Under the pieces are notes generated by a model. That model was not told the DNA's origin and did no database searches. It worked only from the letters and a program-made list of their open reading frames with translations. 36,814 nt of DNA from Olsenella_K sp051878835 (GTDB lineage Bacteria; Actinomycetota; Coriobacteriia; Coriobacteriales; Atopobiaceae). Made by a program: the position numbers and the translations under genes. Within the stretch, counting starts at the first letter, position 1. The number at the start of each line of letters is the position of its first letter. Of the stretch, positions 1 to 6,725 are shown one piece after another. The stretch covers positions 1-36,814 of the forward strand of contig JBJEKW010000077.1 of NCBI GenBank assembly GCA_051878835.1. Direction: 5' to 3'.

Positions 1-288
1 TCCACGCAGATCGGCTCGGGCAGCGCTTCCGACGCCTTCTGGCTTCTGAGCGGCGTCGACTCCGACACGCTGAGCGCCAGCAGCCAGACGGGCTCCTCGT
101 CCGAGGGCCAGCCCAGCACTTCCACCGACGACCAGCTTGGTGCCACGAACGGCTCCGGCAACAGCTCCGACGCCGCGACGCGCACGCTGCCCATCTGGCC
201 CATCATCGGCATGGCCGCAGGTGCCATCGCGCTGATCTGGGCGCTGCTGCGCCGCCGCAACAACCAGGACCAGAAGGAGGCCAGGTAG
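1..288 (+). CDS. C-terminus of a membrane-anchored surface protein (partial)
   Basis: The window opens inside this gene; the last 95 codons are visible and end in TAG. The visible part is a Ser/Thr/Gly/Asp-rich linker (about residues 20-58) followed by one hydrophobic helix beginning LPIWPIIGMAAGAIALIW, then a short basic/polar tail (RRRNNQDQKEAR). That is the usual end of an extracellular protein held by a C-terminal membrane anchor. There is no LPxTG motif, so sortase attachment is not indicated. The stop is 3 bases before the start of the DUF4430 gene, whose ribosome site AAGGAGG (274-280) lies inside this coding sequence, so the two are translated together. By context it is probably another extracellular component of the ECF module, but the functional domain lies upstream of the window, so the role is inferred only. 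Confidence 0.75.
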   Translation, partial: STQIGSGSASDAFWLLSGVDSDTLSASSQTGSSSEGQPSTSTDDQLGATNGSGNSSDAATRTLPIWPIIGMAAGAIALIWALLRRRNNQDQKEAR

Positions 289-291
289 AGC

Positions 292-1560
292 ATGGACCAG
301 CCCACAAGCAAGCTGCCTACCCAGAAACCATCGCAGACCCCGCCGAGCCCGTACGACGAGCAGGCGACCACCGACACCGAGCGCCGGGGCTCCCACAACA
401 CCGCCCGCGTGGTCGTGGGCGTGCTGGCTGCCCTGCTGATAGCCTTCTGCGCCTGGTCCATGAGCCAGTACGTCCAGGGCAAGGACCCCCTGGCCATCTT
501 TGGCTCCGGCATGCAGACCACGCAGGCGTCGCAGACCTCCGGCGACGCCAGCGACAGCTCGCAGGACAACGGCACGGACCAGGCGGCCGCGACCTCCTCC
601 GACAGCACCACCATCACGAAGGACGACGTCGTCGCGGCCATCGGCTCGCTGACCTTCGACGGGCAGGACGTGTCGTGCCCCGCAGACGACGTCCGCGTGG
701 TGCTGAGGCAGTCATCGGGCATCTGGGTCGAGCAGGTGTCGACCGACGACGCCACCACCATGGTCCAGAAGACCGCGCAACGCGAGGCGGCGCTGTGCAA
801 CTGGGCCTACGACCATGGCGTCGATGCCATCGGGGTCACCTGGATCGTGGAGGACTCCTATGGCTACACCCGCATGGTCGTGATTGCGCTTCCGTCTGAC
901 ATGCCCCAGTCCGGCTCCACGAGCGATTTGCTGCAGCACACGGCCTACGCCATCGACTACACCGACTACCACGCGCTGGACGCCAGCATCAGCATCGCCC
1001 AGACTCAGGGCGACACCCCCGATGCTCCCGACGGCACGGCTGTGCAGATAGCCACGACGCAGGAGGCGAAGAGCGCCCAGGACCAGCAGGAGCAGAAGGG
1101 CGTATCGGCCCAGTCGGCATCGAGCGGCCAGACATCCTCCGGCGACGCATCGGCCACCGGAGATGACGGCTCGAAGTCGGCCGGCGGCTCGGGCGGCAAC
1201 GCCACAGCCCAACCCTCCAACAACGGTGGCAACACCAACAAAAACGATGTCGCCACGACCGTCTCGGTCACGGTGGACGGCTCAGCCGCGGGCGGCAGCT
1301 CGTACACGCGCTCCGTCAGCTGGTCGCAGGGCATGACCGCCTATGACGCGCTGGTGGCGTCAGGCGCCAACGTGAACTCGCGCGGCACCATGTACGGCGT
1401 CTACGTCAGTGCCATCGACGGCCTGGCCGAGTTCGACCACGGCGGACAGTCCGGCTGGGTCTACTCGGTCAACGGATCGGAGCCCGGCTACACCGCGGGC
1501 AAGTACGTCCTGAGCGCCGGGGACTCCGTTGTGTGGACGTACGTGAACGTGACAGAATAA
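292..1560 (+). CDS. membrane-anchored DUF4430 (transcobalamin-like) protein
   Basis: 422 residues. A short cytoplasmic N-terminus is followed by one membrane helix (about 41-62), an extracellular globular stretch (about 105-240), a low-complexity Ser/Gly/Asn/Gln linker (about 245-318) and a C-terminal DUF4430 domain (about 322-421). The domain is recognised from the pattern of a designed-looking start (VSVTVDG), TAYDALVASG, YVSAIDGLAE, SGWVYSVNG and GDSVVWTYV. DUF4430 resembles the C-terminal domain of transcobalamin and is frequent in surface proteins next to ECF transporters; a ligand-capture role is therefore inferred, and the ligand is not known from sequence. Start ATG 292 has AAGGAGG ten bases upstream. 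The ecfT gene starts 4 bases after the stop, so it is one operon with the transporter. Confidence 0.8.
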   Translation: MDQPTSKLPTQKPSQTPPSPYDEQATTDTERRGSHNTARVVVGVLAALLIAFCAWSMSQYVQGKDPLAIFGSGMQTTQASQTSGDASDSSQDNGTDQAAATSSDSTTITKDDVVAAIGSLTFDGQDVSCPADDVRVVLRQSSGIWVEQVSTDDATTMVQKTAQREAALCNWAYDHGVDAIGVTWIVEDSYGYTRMVVIALPSDMPQSGSTSDLLQHTAYAIDYTDYHALDASISIAQTQGDTPDAPDGTAVQIATTQEAKSAQDQQEQKGVSAQSASSGQTSSGDASATGDDGSKSAGGSGGNATAQPSNNGGNTNKNDVATTVSVTVDGSAAGGSSYTRSVSWSQGMTAYDALVASGANVNSRGTMYGVYVSAIDGLAEFDHGGQSGWVYSVNGSEPGYTAGKYVLSAGDSVVWTYVNVTE

Positions 1561-1564
1561 GGGC

Positions 1565-2530
1565 ATGAACCAGCAGCCCCGACATACGAGCTTCGACTCA
1601 ATGCACCCGATCGTGCCCACCATCTACTTCGTGGGCACGATCGGGCTTGTTATGTTCGCGCTCCAACCCGTGCTGGTGGTGCTGGGTCTTCTGGGCGGCC
1701 TGGCCTGCTCCGTCGCGTATCGGGGCTGGCGGGCGACCGTCCGCGGCCTGCGCTGGCAGCTCCCCCTGGCCGCGCTCATCTGCCTGGCAAATCCGCTCTT
1801 CTCGGCCTCCGGCTCAACGGTGCTGTGGCGCTGGGGCGGTTTCGCGGTGTACGCGGAGTCCCTGGCCTACGGCGCCATGATGGGCTGCCTCATGATCTCG
1901 ACGGTCCTGTGGTTCGAGTGCGCCTCGGTGGCCCTGACGCAAGACAAGGTGCTGGCCGTGGGCGGCCGGGCGCTGCCCACCGTGTCGCTCATGGTTTCGA
2001 TGGCAGCCCAGCTGGTGCCCCAGCTGGTGCGGCGCGGGCACACGGTGTCGGACGCCATGCGCGCCTGCACGGCGGCCACCGCGCCGGCGGGCCAGAAGGA
2101 CCAGGCTGGCGGCGAGGCCAATCCCAGCGAGGTCATCCCCAACGACGAGGACCACCGCCCCAGCGCGCGTCTGCGCCGACGCGTGGCGCCCCACGCCCGG
2201 CTGTGGGACGTGATCATGGGCTGGGCGCTGGAGGATTCCATCGAGCGGGCGGACGCCATGCGCGCCCGCGGCTGGGGCGTGCTGGACCCGCGTCGCAGGA
2301 CCTCATACGTCGCGTACCGTCTGCGCCGCTCGGACGTGGCCTGGGTGGTGGGACTGGTGGCTGCCATCGTGGCCTGTGCCGTCCTGGCGGCCGTGGCCTG
2401 CGGGCAGTGGCGCTTCTATCCCACGATGCCCCGGCTGGTGGCCTGGTGGGGCTATGCGCCCTTCGCGGCGCTGGTGGCGCTGCCTTCGGTGGCCCAGGGC
2501 CTGCAGTACCTGCAATGGAGGAACGTATGA
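1565..2530 (+). CDS. ecfT: ECF transporter transmembrane (T) component EcfT
   Basis: 321 residues with about five to six hydrophobic helices: a cluster near 18-50 and 65-80, one near 95-118, and two at the C-terminus (about 258-280 and 290-308). EcfT couples the ATPases to the substrate-binding S protein through a cytoplasmic region with two Ala-Arg-Gly type motifs. The second is clear (MRARGWG, 232-238). The first is degenerate (DAMRACT, 163-169, Cys in place of Gly). Between them is a hydrophilic insert (about 172-206) rich in polar and charged residues. The gene starts 4 bases after the DUF4430 stop, with only a weak ribosome site, suggesting translational coupling, and its TGA overlaps the ATG of the ATPase gene (ATGA). 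Confidence 0.85.
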   Translation: MNQQPRHTSFDSMHPIVPTIYFVGTIGLVMFALQPVLVVLGLLGGLACSVAYRGWRATVRGLRWQLPLAALICLANPLFSASGSTVLWRWGGFAVYAESLAYGAMMGCLMISTVLWFECASVALTQDKVLAVGGRALPTVSLMVSMAAQLVPQLVRRGHTVSDAMRACTAATAPAGQKDQAGGEANPSEVIPNDEDHRPSARLRRRVAPHARLWDVIMGWALEDSIERADAMRARGWGVLDPRRRTSYVAYRLRRSDVAWVVGLVAAIVACAVLAAVACGQWRFYPTMPRLVAWWGYAPFAALVALPSVAQGLQYLQWRNV

Positions 2531-4116
2531 CGCAAGGTAGAGATAGCCAGGGCCCGGCCGAGGGATGGACGCCGGTTGCGGGGCAGACTTCGGCTGAGCC
2601 ACAGGTCCCGGCCCTGCAGCTGGACCACGTCAGGTTCAGCTACCCCGAGGGCCCCGGCGCCGGCGAGGACGTGCTGCGCGACGCGAGCCTGTGCGTGCCC
2701 CAGGGAGCCTTTGCTCTGCTGGTAGGCGGCACGGGCTCCGGCAAGACGACGCTTCTGCGCCTGTGCAAGCCCGAGCTGGCTCCCGCGGGGCGGCTGGACG
2801 GACGCATCCTGGCCTTCGGGCGCCCCATGAGCCAACTGTCACCCCAGGAGTCGGCCAGCCAGGTGGGCTATGTGTTCCAGAGCCCCGACAACCAGATAGT
2901 CTGCGATACGGTGTGGCACGAGATGGCGTTCGGCCTGGAGAACCTGGGCGTGGACCCCGCGCAGATGCGCCGCCGCGTGGCCGAGACCAGCTACTTCTTT
3001 GGCATGGGGCCGTGGTTCCACCGCCCGTGCGCCGAGCTGTCGGGTGGCCAGAGGCAGGTCCTGGCGCTGGCTGCCACGCTGGTGCTGCATCCGCGGCTGC
3101 TTCTGCTGGACGAGCCCACCTCCATGCTGGACCCCATTGCCGAGAAGGGCTTCCTCTCGCTGCTGTTCCGCGTGAACCGCGAGTTGGGCTGCACCGTGGT
3201 TGTGGCCACGCACGCGCCCGCGCCCATGGTGGACGTAGCCACGATGGCGTTCAGGGTGTCGGGCGGCCAGGTACACCAGGTGGAGCTGGAGGGCCTGCGC
3301 CAGCGCCCGTCCCTTCTGGTCCAGAAAGACGAGCCCTCCTCTGACGCTGGCCCGGCTTCCGCCACACAGCCGGGCGCCGTCCATGTGGCTGCAGCTCAGG
3401 CTGCTCCTCTTGCTAGCCCCTCCGTGCGGCAGGCGTCTGGTCAGTCGGCACCCTGCATCCGCATGAAGGACTGCTGGCAGCGCTACCAGCCCAAGTCCGA
3501 CTGGGTGCTGTGCGGCTGCGACCTCGAGGTCGGCACCGGCGAGGTCCGCGCGCTCGTTGGCGGCAACGGCTGCGGCAAGTCCACGCTCCTCGGCGTCGTC
3601 GCCGGCGTGCGGAAGTTCCAGCGCGGACGCTTGCGGAACGCCAGCGCGCGCCGCCAGGTCATGCTGCCCCAGAACCCGAAGGCGCTCTTCTCGACCGACG
3701 AGGTGGGGAAGGAGCTGCTGGAGTGGTCGCGCTCGTGCGGGTATGGCAGCTCAGACGCCCAAGCCATGCTGCGGCGCTTTGGCATGGACCCCGATGCGCT
3801 GTGGCTGCGTCACCCCTACGATCTGTCGGGCGGCCAGCAGCAGCTGCTGGCGCTGGCGAAGCTGCTTCTGGCCCAGCCGCAGCTGCTATTGCTGGACGAG
3901 CCCACGAAGGGCCTGGACCTGGAGGCGCGCCGGGAGGTCGCGCGGGCCGTGCGTGCCATGCGGGCCCAGGGGCGCACGGTGGTCGTGGCAACGCACGACC
4001 TGCAATTTGCCCATCAGGTGTGCGACAGCGTGTCTTTGCTGTTTGACGGGCAGGTCAGCTGCACCCTGCCCTCGCAGGAGTTCTTCCGCACCAGCTGGGT
4101 CTGGCGCGACCAGTAG
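2527..4116 (+). CDS. ecfA: fused double ATPase of an ECF transporter (EcfA1-EcfA2)
   Basis: 529 residues containing two complete ABC ATPase domains in one chain. Domain 1 has Walker A GGTGSGKTT (67-75), Q-loop VFQSPDNQ (116-123), signature LSGGQRQ (171-177), Walker B LLLLDEP (191-197) and switch His 229. Domain 2 has GGNGCGKST (345-353), LPQNPK (380-385), LSGGQQQ (433-439), LLLLDEP (453-459) and His 490. A 50-residue Ala/Pro/Ser-rich linker (about 268-310) joins them. All ATP-binding and hydrolysis motifs look intact in both halves. ECF transporters usually use two separate ATPase genes; a fused form is known in Actinobacteria. The start ATG 2527 overlaps the ecfT stop. A strong terminator follows, so ecfA ends the operon and the S component is transcribed separately. 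Confidence 0.92.
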   Translation: MTQGRDSQGPAEGWTPVAGQTSAEPQVPALQLDHVRFSYPEGPGAGEDVLRDASLCVPQGAFALLVGGTGSGKTTLLRLCKPELAPAGRLDGRILAFGRPMSQLSPQESASQVGYVFQSPDNQIVCDTVWHEMAFGLENLGVDPAQMRRRVAETSYFFGMGPWFHRPCAELSGGQRQVLALAATLVLHPRLLLLDEPTSMLDPIAEKGFLSLLFRVNRELGCTVVVATHAPAPMVDVATMAFRVSGGQVHQVELEGLRQRPSLLVQKDEPSSDAGPASATQPGAVHVAAAQAAPLASPSVRQASGQSAPCIRMKDCWQRYQPKSDWVLCGCDLEVGTGEVRALVGGNGCGKSTLLGVVAGVRKFQRGRLRNASARRQVMLPQNPKALFSTDEVGKELLEWSRSCGYGSSDAQAMLRRFGMDPDALWLRHPYDLSGGQQQLLALAKLLLAQPQLLLLDEPTKGLDLEARREVARAVRAMRAQGRTVVVATHDLQFAHQVCDSVSLLFDGQVSCTLPSQEFFRTSWVWRDQ

Positions 4117-4154
4117 GCCGCGGGGTGCCAGCCAGGTACGACCCATAAACGAAA

Positions 4155-4197
4155 GGCGGCCGGGATGCGTGCGAGCGTCCCGGCCGCCTGTTCTTCT
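4155..4197. terminator. strong intrinsic terminator between ecfA and the convergent small gene
   Basis: An 11-bp perfect GC-rich stem (GGCGGCCGGGA 4155-4165 with TCCCGGCCGCC 4178-4188) is followed on the plus strand by TGTTCTTCTT. On the minus strand it is followed by TTTCGTTT, so it can end both ecfA and the gene coming from the other side. Confidence 0.85.
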
Positions 4198-4253
4198 TGA
4201 CCTTTTGTTGTGTAGCGCCACTGACCCAGGGGGCGGGCAAATGGTGGCTGTTC

Positions 4254-4694
4254 CTAGAACTGCAGGAACGGCTCGTCGTCGATGCCGTGGTCGGCGATCT
4301 CCTCGTCGGCCACCACGCTGTCCACGTCCAGGTCGTCCATGTCCTCGGCGTCCTCGTCGTCGTGCCAGCCGTAGGCCGCCATGTCGTCGGTGTCCAGGTC
4401 GTTCTCGGGCAGTGCGCTCGTGATCGAGCATAGCCCGTCCGCCGCGGGCACGATTTTCTCCCACTGGACCAGGACGGGGTCCTTCGGCGAGCCGTCGAAC
4501 TCCACCAGGGAGTCCAGGAAGATCTTGTGAGCGCCATCCAAAAGGTCGGAGCTCTTGCGGATGTCCTCGAACATGTCTGCGAACTTCTCCAGGGCCTTCT
4601 GGGGATTCTTTGCCTTTACCACCGCGGGCATGAGGACGAAGTTATCCTTCGTGTCGTTGCTGTCGTTGTAGCTGAAGTTGCCTATGTAGAGCAT
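4254..4694 (-). CDS. acidic protein of unknown function
   Basis: 146 residues, not recognised. The N-terminal half (MLYIGNFSYN, then a helical KNPQKALEKFADMFEDI stretch) looks like a small globular domain of about 90 residues. The C-terminal third (about 95-146) is extremely acidic (repeated D/E, for example DDEDAEDMDDLDVD) and ends in hydrophobic PFLQF. There is no signal peptide or membrane helix, so it is probably cytosolic. ATG 4694 is preceded on the minus strand by AAAGGAGG at ideal spacing, which fixes the start. It converges on ecfA and diverges from the S-component gene, sharing a 100-bp intergenic space with a palindrome (4725-4743). The acidic tail could mimic nucleic acid or mediate protein binding; this is speculation. 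Confidence 0.75.
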   Translation of the reverse strand: MLYIGNFSYNDSNDTKDNFVLMPAVVKAKNPQKALEKFADMFEDIRKSSDLLDGAHKIFLDSLVEFDGSPKDPVLVQWEKIVPAADGLCSITSALPENDLDTDDMAAYGWHDDEDAEDMDDLDVDSVVADEEIADHGIDDEPFLQF

Positions 4695-4724
4695 GAGGCC
4701 TCCTTTGATTGGGCGTGCCGATGC

Positions 4725-4743
4725 TATGGTTACTGTAACCGTA
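4725..4743. promoter_or_regulatory. palindromic operator candidate (GGTTAC-T-GTAACC)
   Basis: TATGGTTACTGTAACCGTA is a perfect 6+6 inverted repeat around one base (4728-4740), with outer A-T and T-A pairs at 4726/4742 and 4725/4743. It lies in the 103-bp space between divergent starts (acidic protein at 4694, ECF S component at 4798), where an operator is expected. I cannot assign the regulator. Confidence 0.45.
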
Positions 4744-4797
4744 TGGGTGCCTGCGCGGGCGCACTGCTCCGCGGGCGGACGACCACTTTGGAGGCAT

Positions 4798-5769
4798 ATG
4801 AGAAGGGCTGGCGCGATTGCGCGCGTCATGCGGGCGCTGGAGCCCGTGATGCTGGTGGCCGTCCCGGTGTGCCTGGTGTCGTGCGCCGTTGCAAACGTGG
4901 AGGCGGCCGGCGGACTGACGCTGTTGGTGGTGGCGTGCGCCGTGTGCCTGGTGCTGGCCAACTTCGAGGCATCGAAGCCGGCGTTGCGGCAGATCATGCC
5001 GACGGTGACCCTGGCCGGCCTGGCTGCGGCGGGGCGCATCCTGTTTGCCCCGATTCCTGACGTGAAGCCGGTGTCGGCCATCGCCATCGTGGGCGGGGCC
5101 ACGCTGGGCAGGCGCTGCGGCTTCATGGTGGGGGCGCTGGGCGCGCTGGTGTCGAACTTCTTCTTTGGGCAGGGGGCGTGGACTCCCTGGCAGATGTATG
5201 GCTGGGGCATGGTCGGCTACGTGGCCGGCCTGCTGGCGCAGGCGGGGCTGTTCGGGCCGCTGCCCGGGTCGGAGGGGGAGCGACAGGCCGCGCGTGGCGA
5301 GCGGTCGGCCGCCGCATGCGGTGACGCCGGGCGGGCCGTGGCTGCCGGGCATTCCACCGGGCAGTCCCAGCCTGCCGATGACGATTCGCGCGCAGGCTGC
5401 GACCTTGCTGCCAGCGGCTCTTTGACTGAGGCCCAGCCTATCGCCGACCCGCACGCGAGAGCCTCTCGGCTCGCTACCGACAAGCATGCGAATGCCGAGC
5501 CGAGCGCCGACCCGCACGCGAGAGCCCACATGGCAGTGCTCATGTGCTGGGGATTCATGTCGGCCATGATGTACGGCCTGCTGCTGAACGGCTGGTACGT
5601 CATCGCCTACGTGCGGCCCATCACGTGGGCCACCGTGATTGCAGCGTACGCCGCGGGATTCGGCCTGGATTGCGTGCATGGGGTGTCGACCATGGCGTTC
5701 TTGGCGCTGGTCTGGCGCCCGTGGGGTCGAGCCATTGCCCGCGTGGTCAGGAAATACGGCCTCGCATAG
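4798..5769 (+). CDS. ECF transporter substrate-binding (S) component with long hydrophilic insert
   Basis: 323 residues. Helices near 17-34, 38-56, 66-84, 92-121 and 133-152 form the first five segments of an S-component fold. A hydrophilic insert of about 90 residues (about 157-245) follows, then a last helical part (246-308). Signature regions are GRILFAPIPDVKPV (79-92), a glycine-rich GGATLGRRCGFMVGALGALVSNF (split here at 99-121) and GAWTPWQMYGWG (126-137), typical of S components found beside DUF4430 proteins and fused EcfA. A cobalamin-like or other vitamin substrate is inferred from that association. ATG 4798 has GGAGG at 4790-4794, a short spacing; ATG 4828 is an alternative. An upstream ATG at 4693 lacks a ribosome site and crosses the operator candidate. 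The insert contains a repeated ADPHARA motif, unusual for this family. Confidence 0.8.
   Translation: MRRAGAIARVMRALEPVMLVAVPVCLVSCAVANVEAAGGLTLLVVACAVCLVLANFEASKPALRQIMPTVTLAGLAAAGRILFAPIPDVKPVSAIAIVGGATLGRRCGFMVGALGALVSNFFFGQGAWTPWQMYGWGMVGYVAGLLAQAGLFGPLPGSEGERQAARGERSAAACGDAGRAVAAGHSTGQSQPADDDSRAGCDLAASGSLTEAQPIADPHARASRLATDKHANAEPSADPHARAHMAVLMCWGFMSAMMYGLLLNGWYVIAYVRPITWATVIAAYAAGFGLDCVHGVSTMAFLALVWRPWGRAIARVVRKYGLA
5443..5526 (+). repeat. three-copy 21-bp repeat inside the S-component gene
   Basis: A 21-base sequence beginning GCCGACCCGCACGCGAGAG occurs identically at 5443-5463 and 5506-5526 (63 bp apart), with a diverged copy at 5476-5496. All stay in frame and encode ADPHARA-like heptads in the hydrophilic insert. 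Confidence 0.7.
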
Positions 5770-5787
5770 CTCCCTCTCTCCTCCCGC

Positions 5788-5934
5788 GCGCAAACGTGGC
5801 CGCTGCGGGTACCCGAACCTGCCACCCTTGCAGGATTGCCTGGCAAGGGCTCGACCTTCGGGTACCCGCGGCTGCCACCCTTGCAGGATTTCCGACAAGG
5901 GTCCGAGGGGTGGGTACCCACGGCGGCCACCCCT
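5788..5934. repeat. palindrome cluster A, GGGTACCC-centred (types 1/2)
   Basis: Three invariant GGGTACCC octamers (5807-5814, 5860-5867, 5912-5919) are 53 and 52 bp apart. The second is the centre of an exact symmetrical structure: GCAAGGG (5843-5849), 10 bases, core, 10 bases, CCCTTGC (5878-5884). The third begins CAAGGG (5896-5901), again 10 bases from the core, and runs into the gap. The first has a different left arm, GCGCAAAC (5788-5795) 11 bases from the core, and a right arm CCCTTGC (5825-5831) 10 bases from it. Because units abut, neighbouring arms also form hairpins with each other. Confidence 0.85.
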
Positions 5935-6034
5935 NNNNNNNNNNNNNNNNNNNNNNNNNNNNNNNNNNNNNNNNNNNNNNNNNNNNNNNNNNNNNNNNNN
6001 NNNNNNNNNNNNNNNNNNNNNNNNNNNNNNNNNN
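5935..6034. other. assembly gap (100 N)
   Basis: Exactly 100 N, a default gap size, inside the palindrome cluster. The repeats probably broke the assembly here, so the copy number of the element is unknown. Confidence 0.97.
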
Positions 6035-6050
6035 CGACTCTGCACCCGGA

Positions 6051-6265
6051 AGTGCACACAACCCACTTCTGGGTACCCAGACCTGGTGACTCTGCACTCC
6101 AGCGGGTCCCTGCATGAGGAGCACGGCTCATCTACCTGGGCATTCATGAGAGGGCACTTCCAAGCCGGTGCAGACTCACCGGCTGTGGGTACCCAGACCC
6201 GTCTACTCTGCACCCAGTCGTGCACACTACCCAGGTTTGGGTACCCGAACCTGTCGAGTCTGCAC
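6051..6265. repeat. palindrome cluster B, GGGTACCC-centred (type 3)
   Basis: Three more GGGTACCC cores (6071-6078, 6187-6194, 6239-6246) have GTGCA-type outer arms. Arms are AGTGCA 6051-6056 / TGCACT 6093-6098, GGTGCA 6167-6172 / TGCACC 6209-6214, and GTGCA 6220-6224 / TGCAC 6261-6265. In all three the distance from arm to core is exactly 14 bases on both sides. Inner arms are themselves partly palindromic, for example AGGTTTGGGTACCCGAACCT. The last two cores are 52 bp apart. Confidence 0.85.
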
Positions 6266-6375
6266 TTAAGCGGGTCGTGAAGCAGCGGCGAGCGCGTCTT
6301 GCATGTGGCACTTGAGGTTGCTGGGCAAGAAAAACAAGGCTAATCGGCTTCGTCGGCAATGGGTGGCCGCCTGAC

Positions 6376-6540
6376 GGTCCCACCGAGCGGCCCCACCGGG
6401 TGGTTCCCGAGTGAGTCCTACCAGGTAGTCACATCGGGTAGTCACATCAGGTATCCCAACGGGCGGCCCCACCGGGTGATTCCCGAGCGGGTCTCACCGA
6501 GCGGCCACGTCGGGTAGTCCCACCGGGTGGCACCGCGGGT
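6376..6540. repeat. degenerate 13-bp tandem array
   Basis: About 13 consecutive units of 11-14 bp follow the consensus GGYCCCACCGGGT (two units are identical: GGCCCCACCGGGT near 6389 and again near 6465). They are followed by a G/C-rich stretch without open reading frame character. The stretch 6270-6375 before it shows nothing I can identify. Confidence 0.65.
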
Positions 6541-6619
6541 CTGCCGAGGCGGAGGCGCCACCAGCTCGCACATCACCGTCCCAGCGGTTTGGGAACCATG
6601 CAGTAAAGTGTGCAAAGCC

Positions 6620-6652
6620 TTGCGATACGAACGATGCGGTCCACCATATAAT
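6620..6652 (+). promoter_or_regulatory. possible promoter of the ricin-domain gene
   Basis: A perfect TATAAT (6647-6652) stands out in GC-rich surroundings 74 bp before the GTG start. The only -35 resemblance is TTGCGA (6620-6625) at 21 bp, longer than the usual 17, so this is a candidate with a good -10 and poor -35. Confidence 0.4.
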
Positions 6653-6725
6653 GGCAGGATGAACATGCCATTTTTGTGAGGCGTCACCTCATCAGAGCCG
6701 CGGGCGCCTCCGGAGGGGGTGCTTT

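Noticed and set aside
1825..2526. N-terminal extension of the EcfA reading frame over ecfT
   Set aside because: It overlaps ecfT in another frame; ATG 2527 overlapping the ecfT stop is the natural coupled start.
5788..6265. CRISPR-like array (regular 52-bp spacing)
   Set aside because: Only 8 bases are invariant, arms are self-complementary within each unit, spacers are not unique, and no cas gene is present.
5639..6280. Long reading frames across 5770-6280 and through the N run
   Set aside because: They exist only because repeats lack stops and Ns are read as codons; the real S-component gene ends at 5769.
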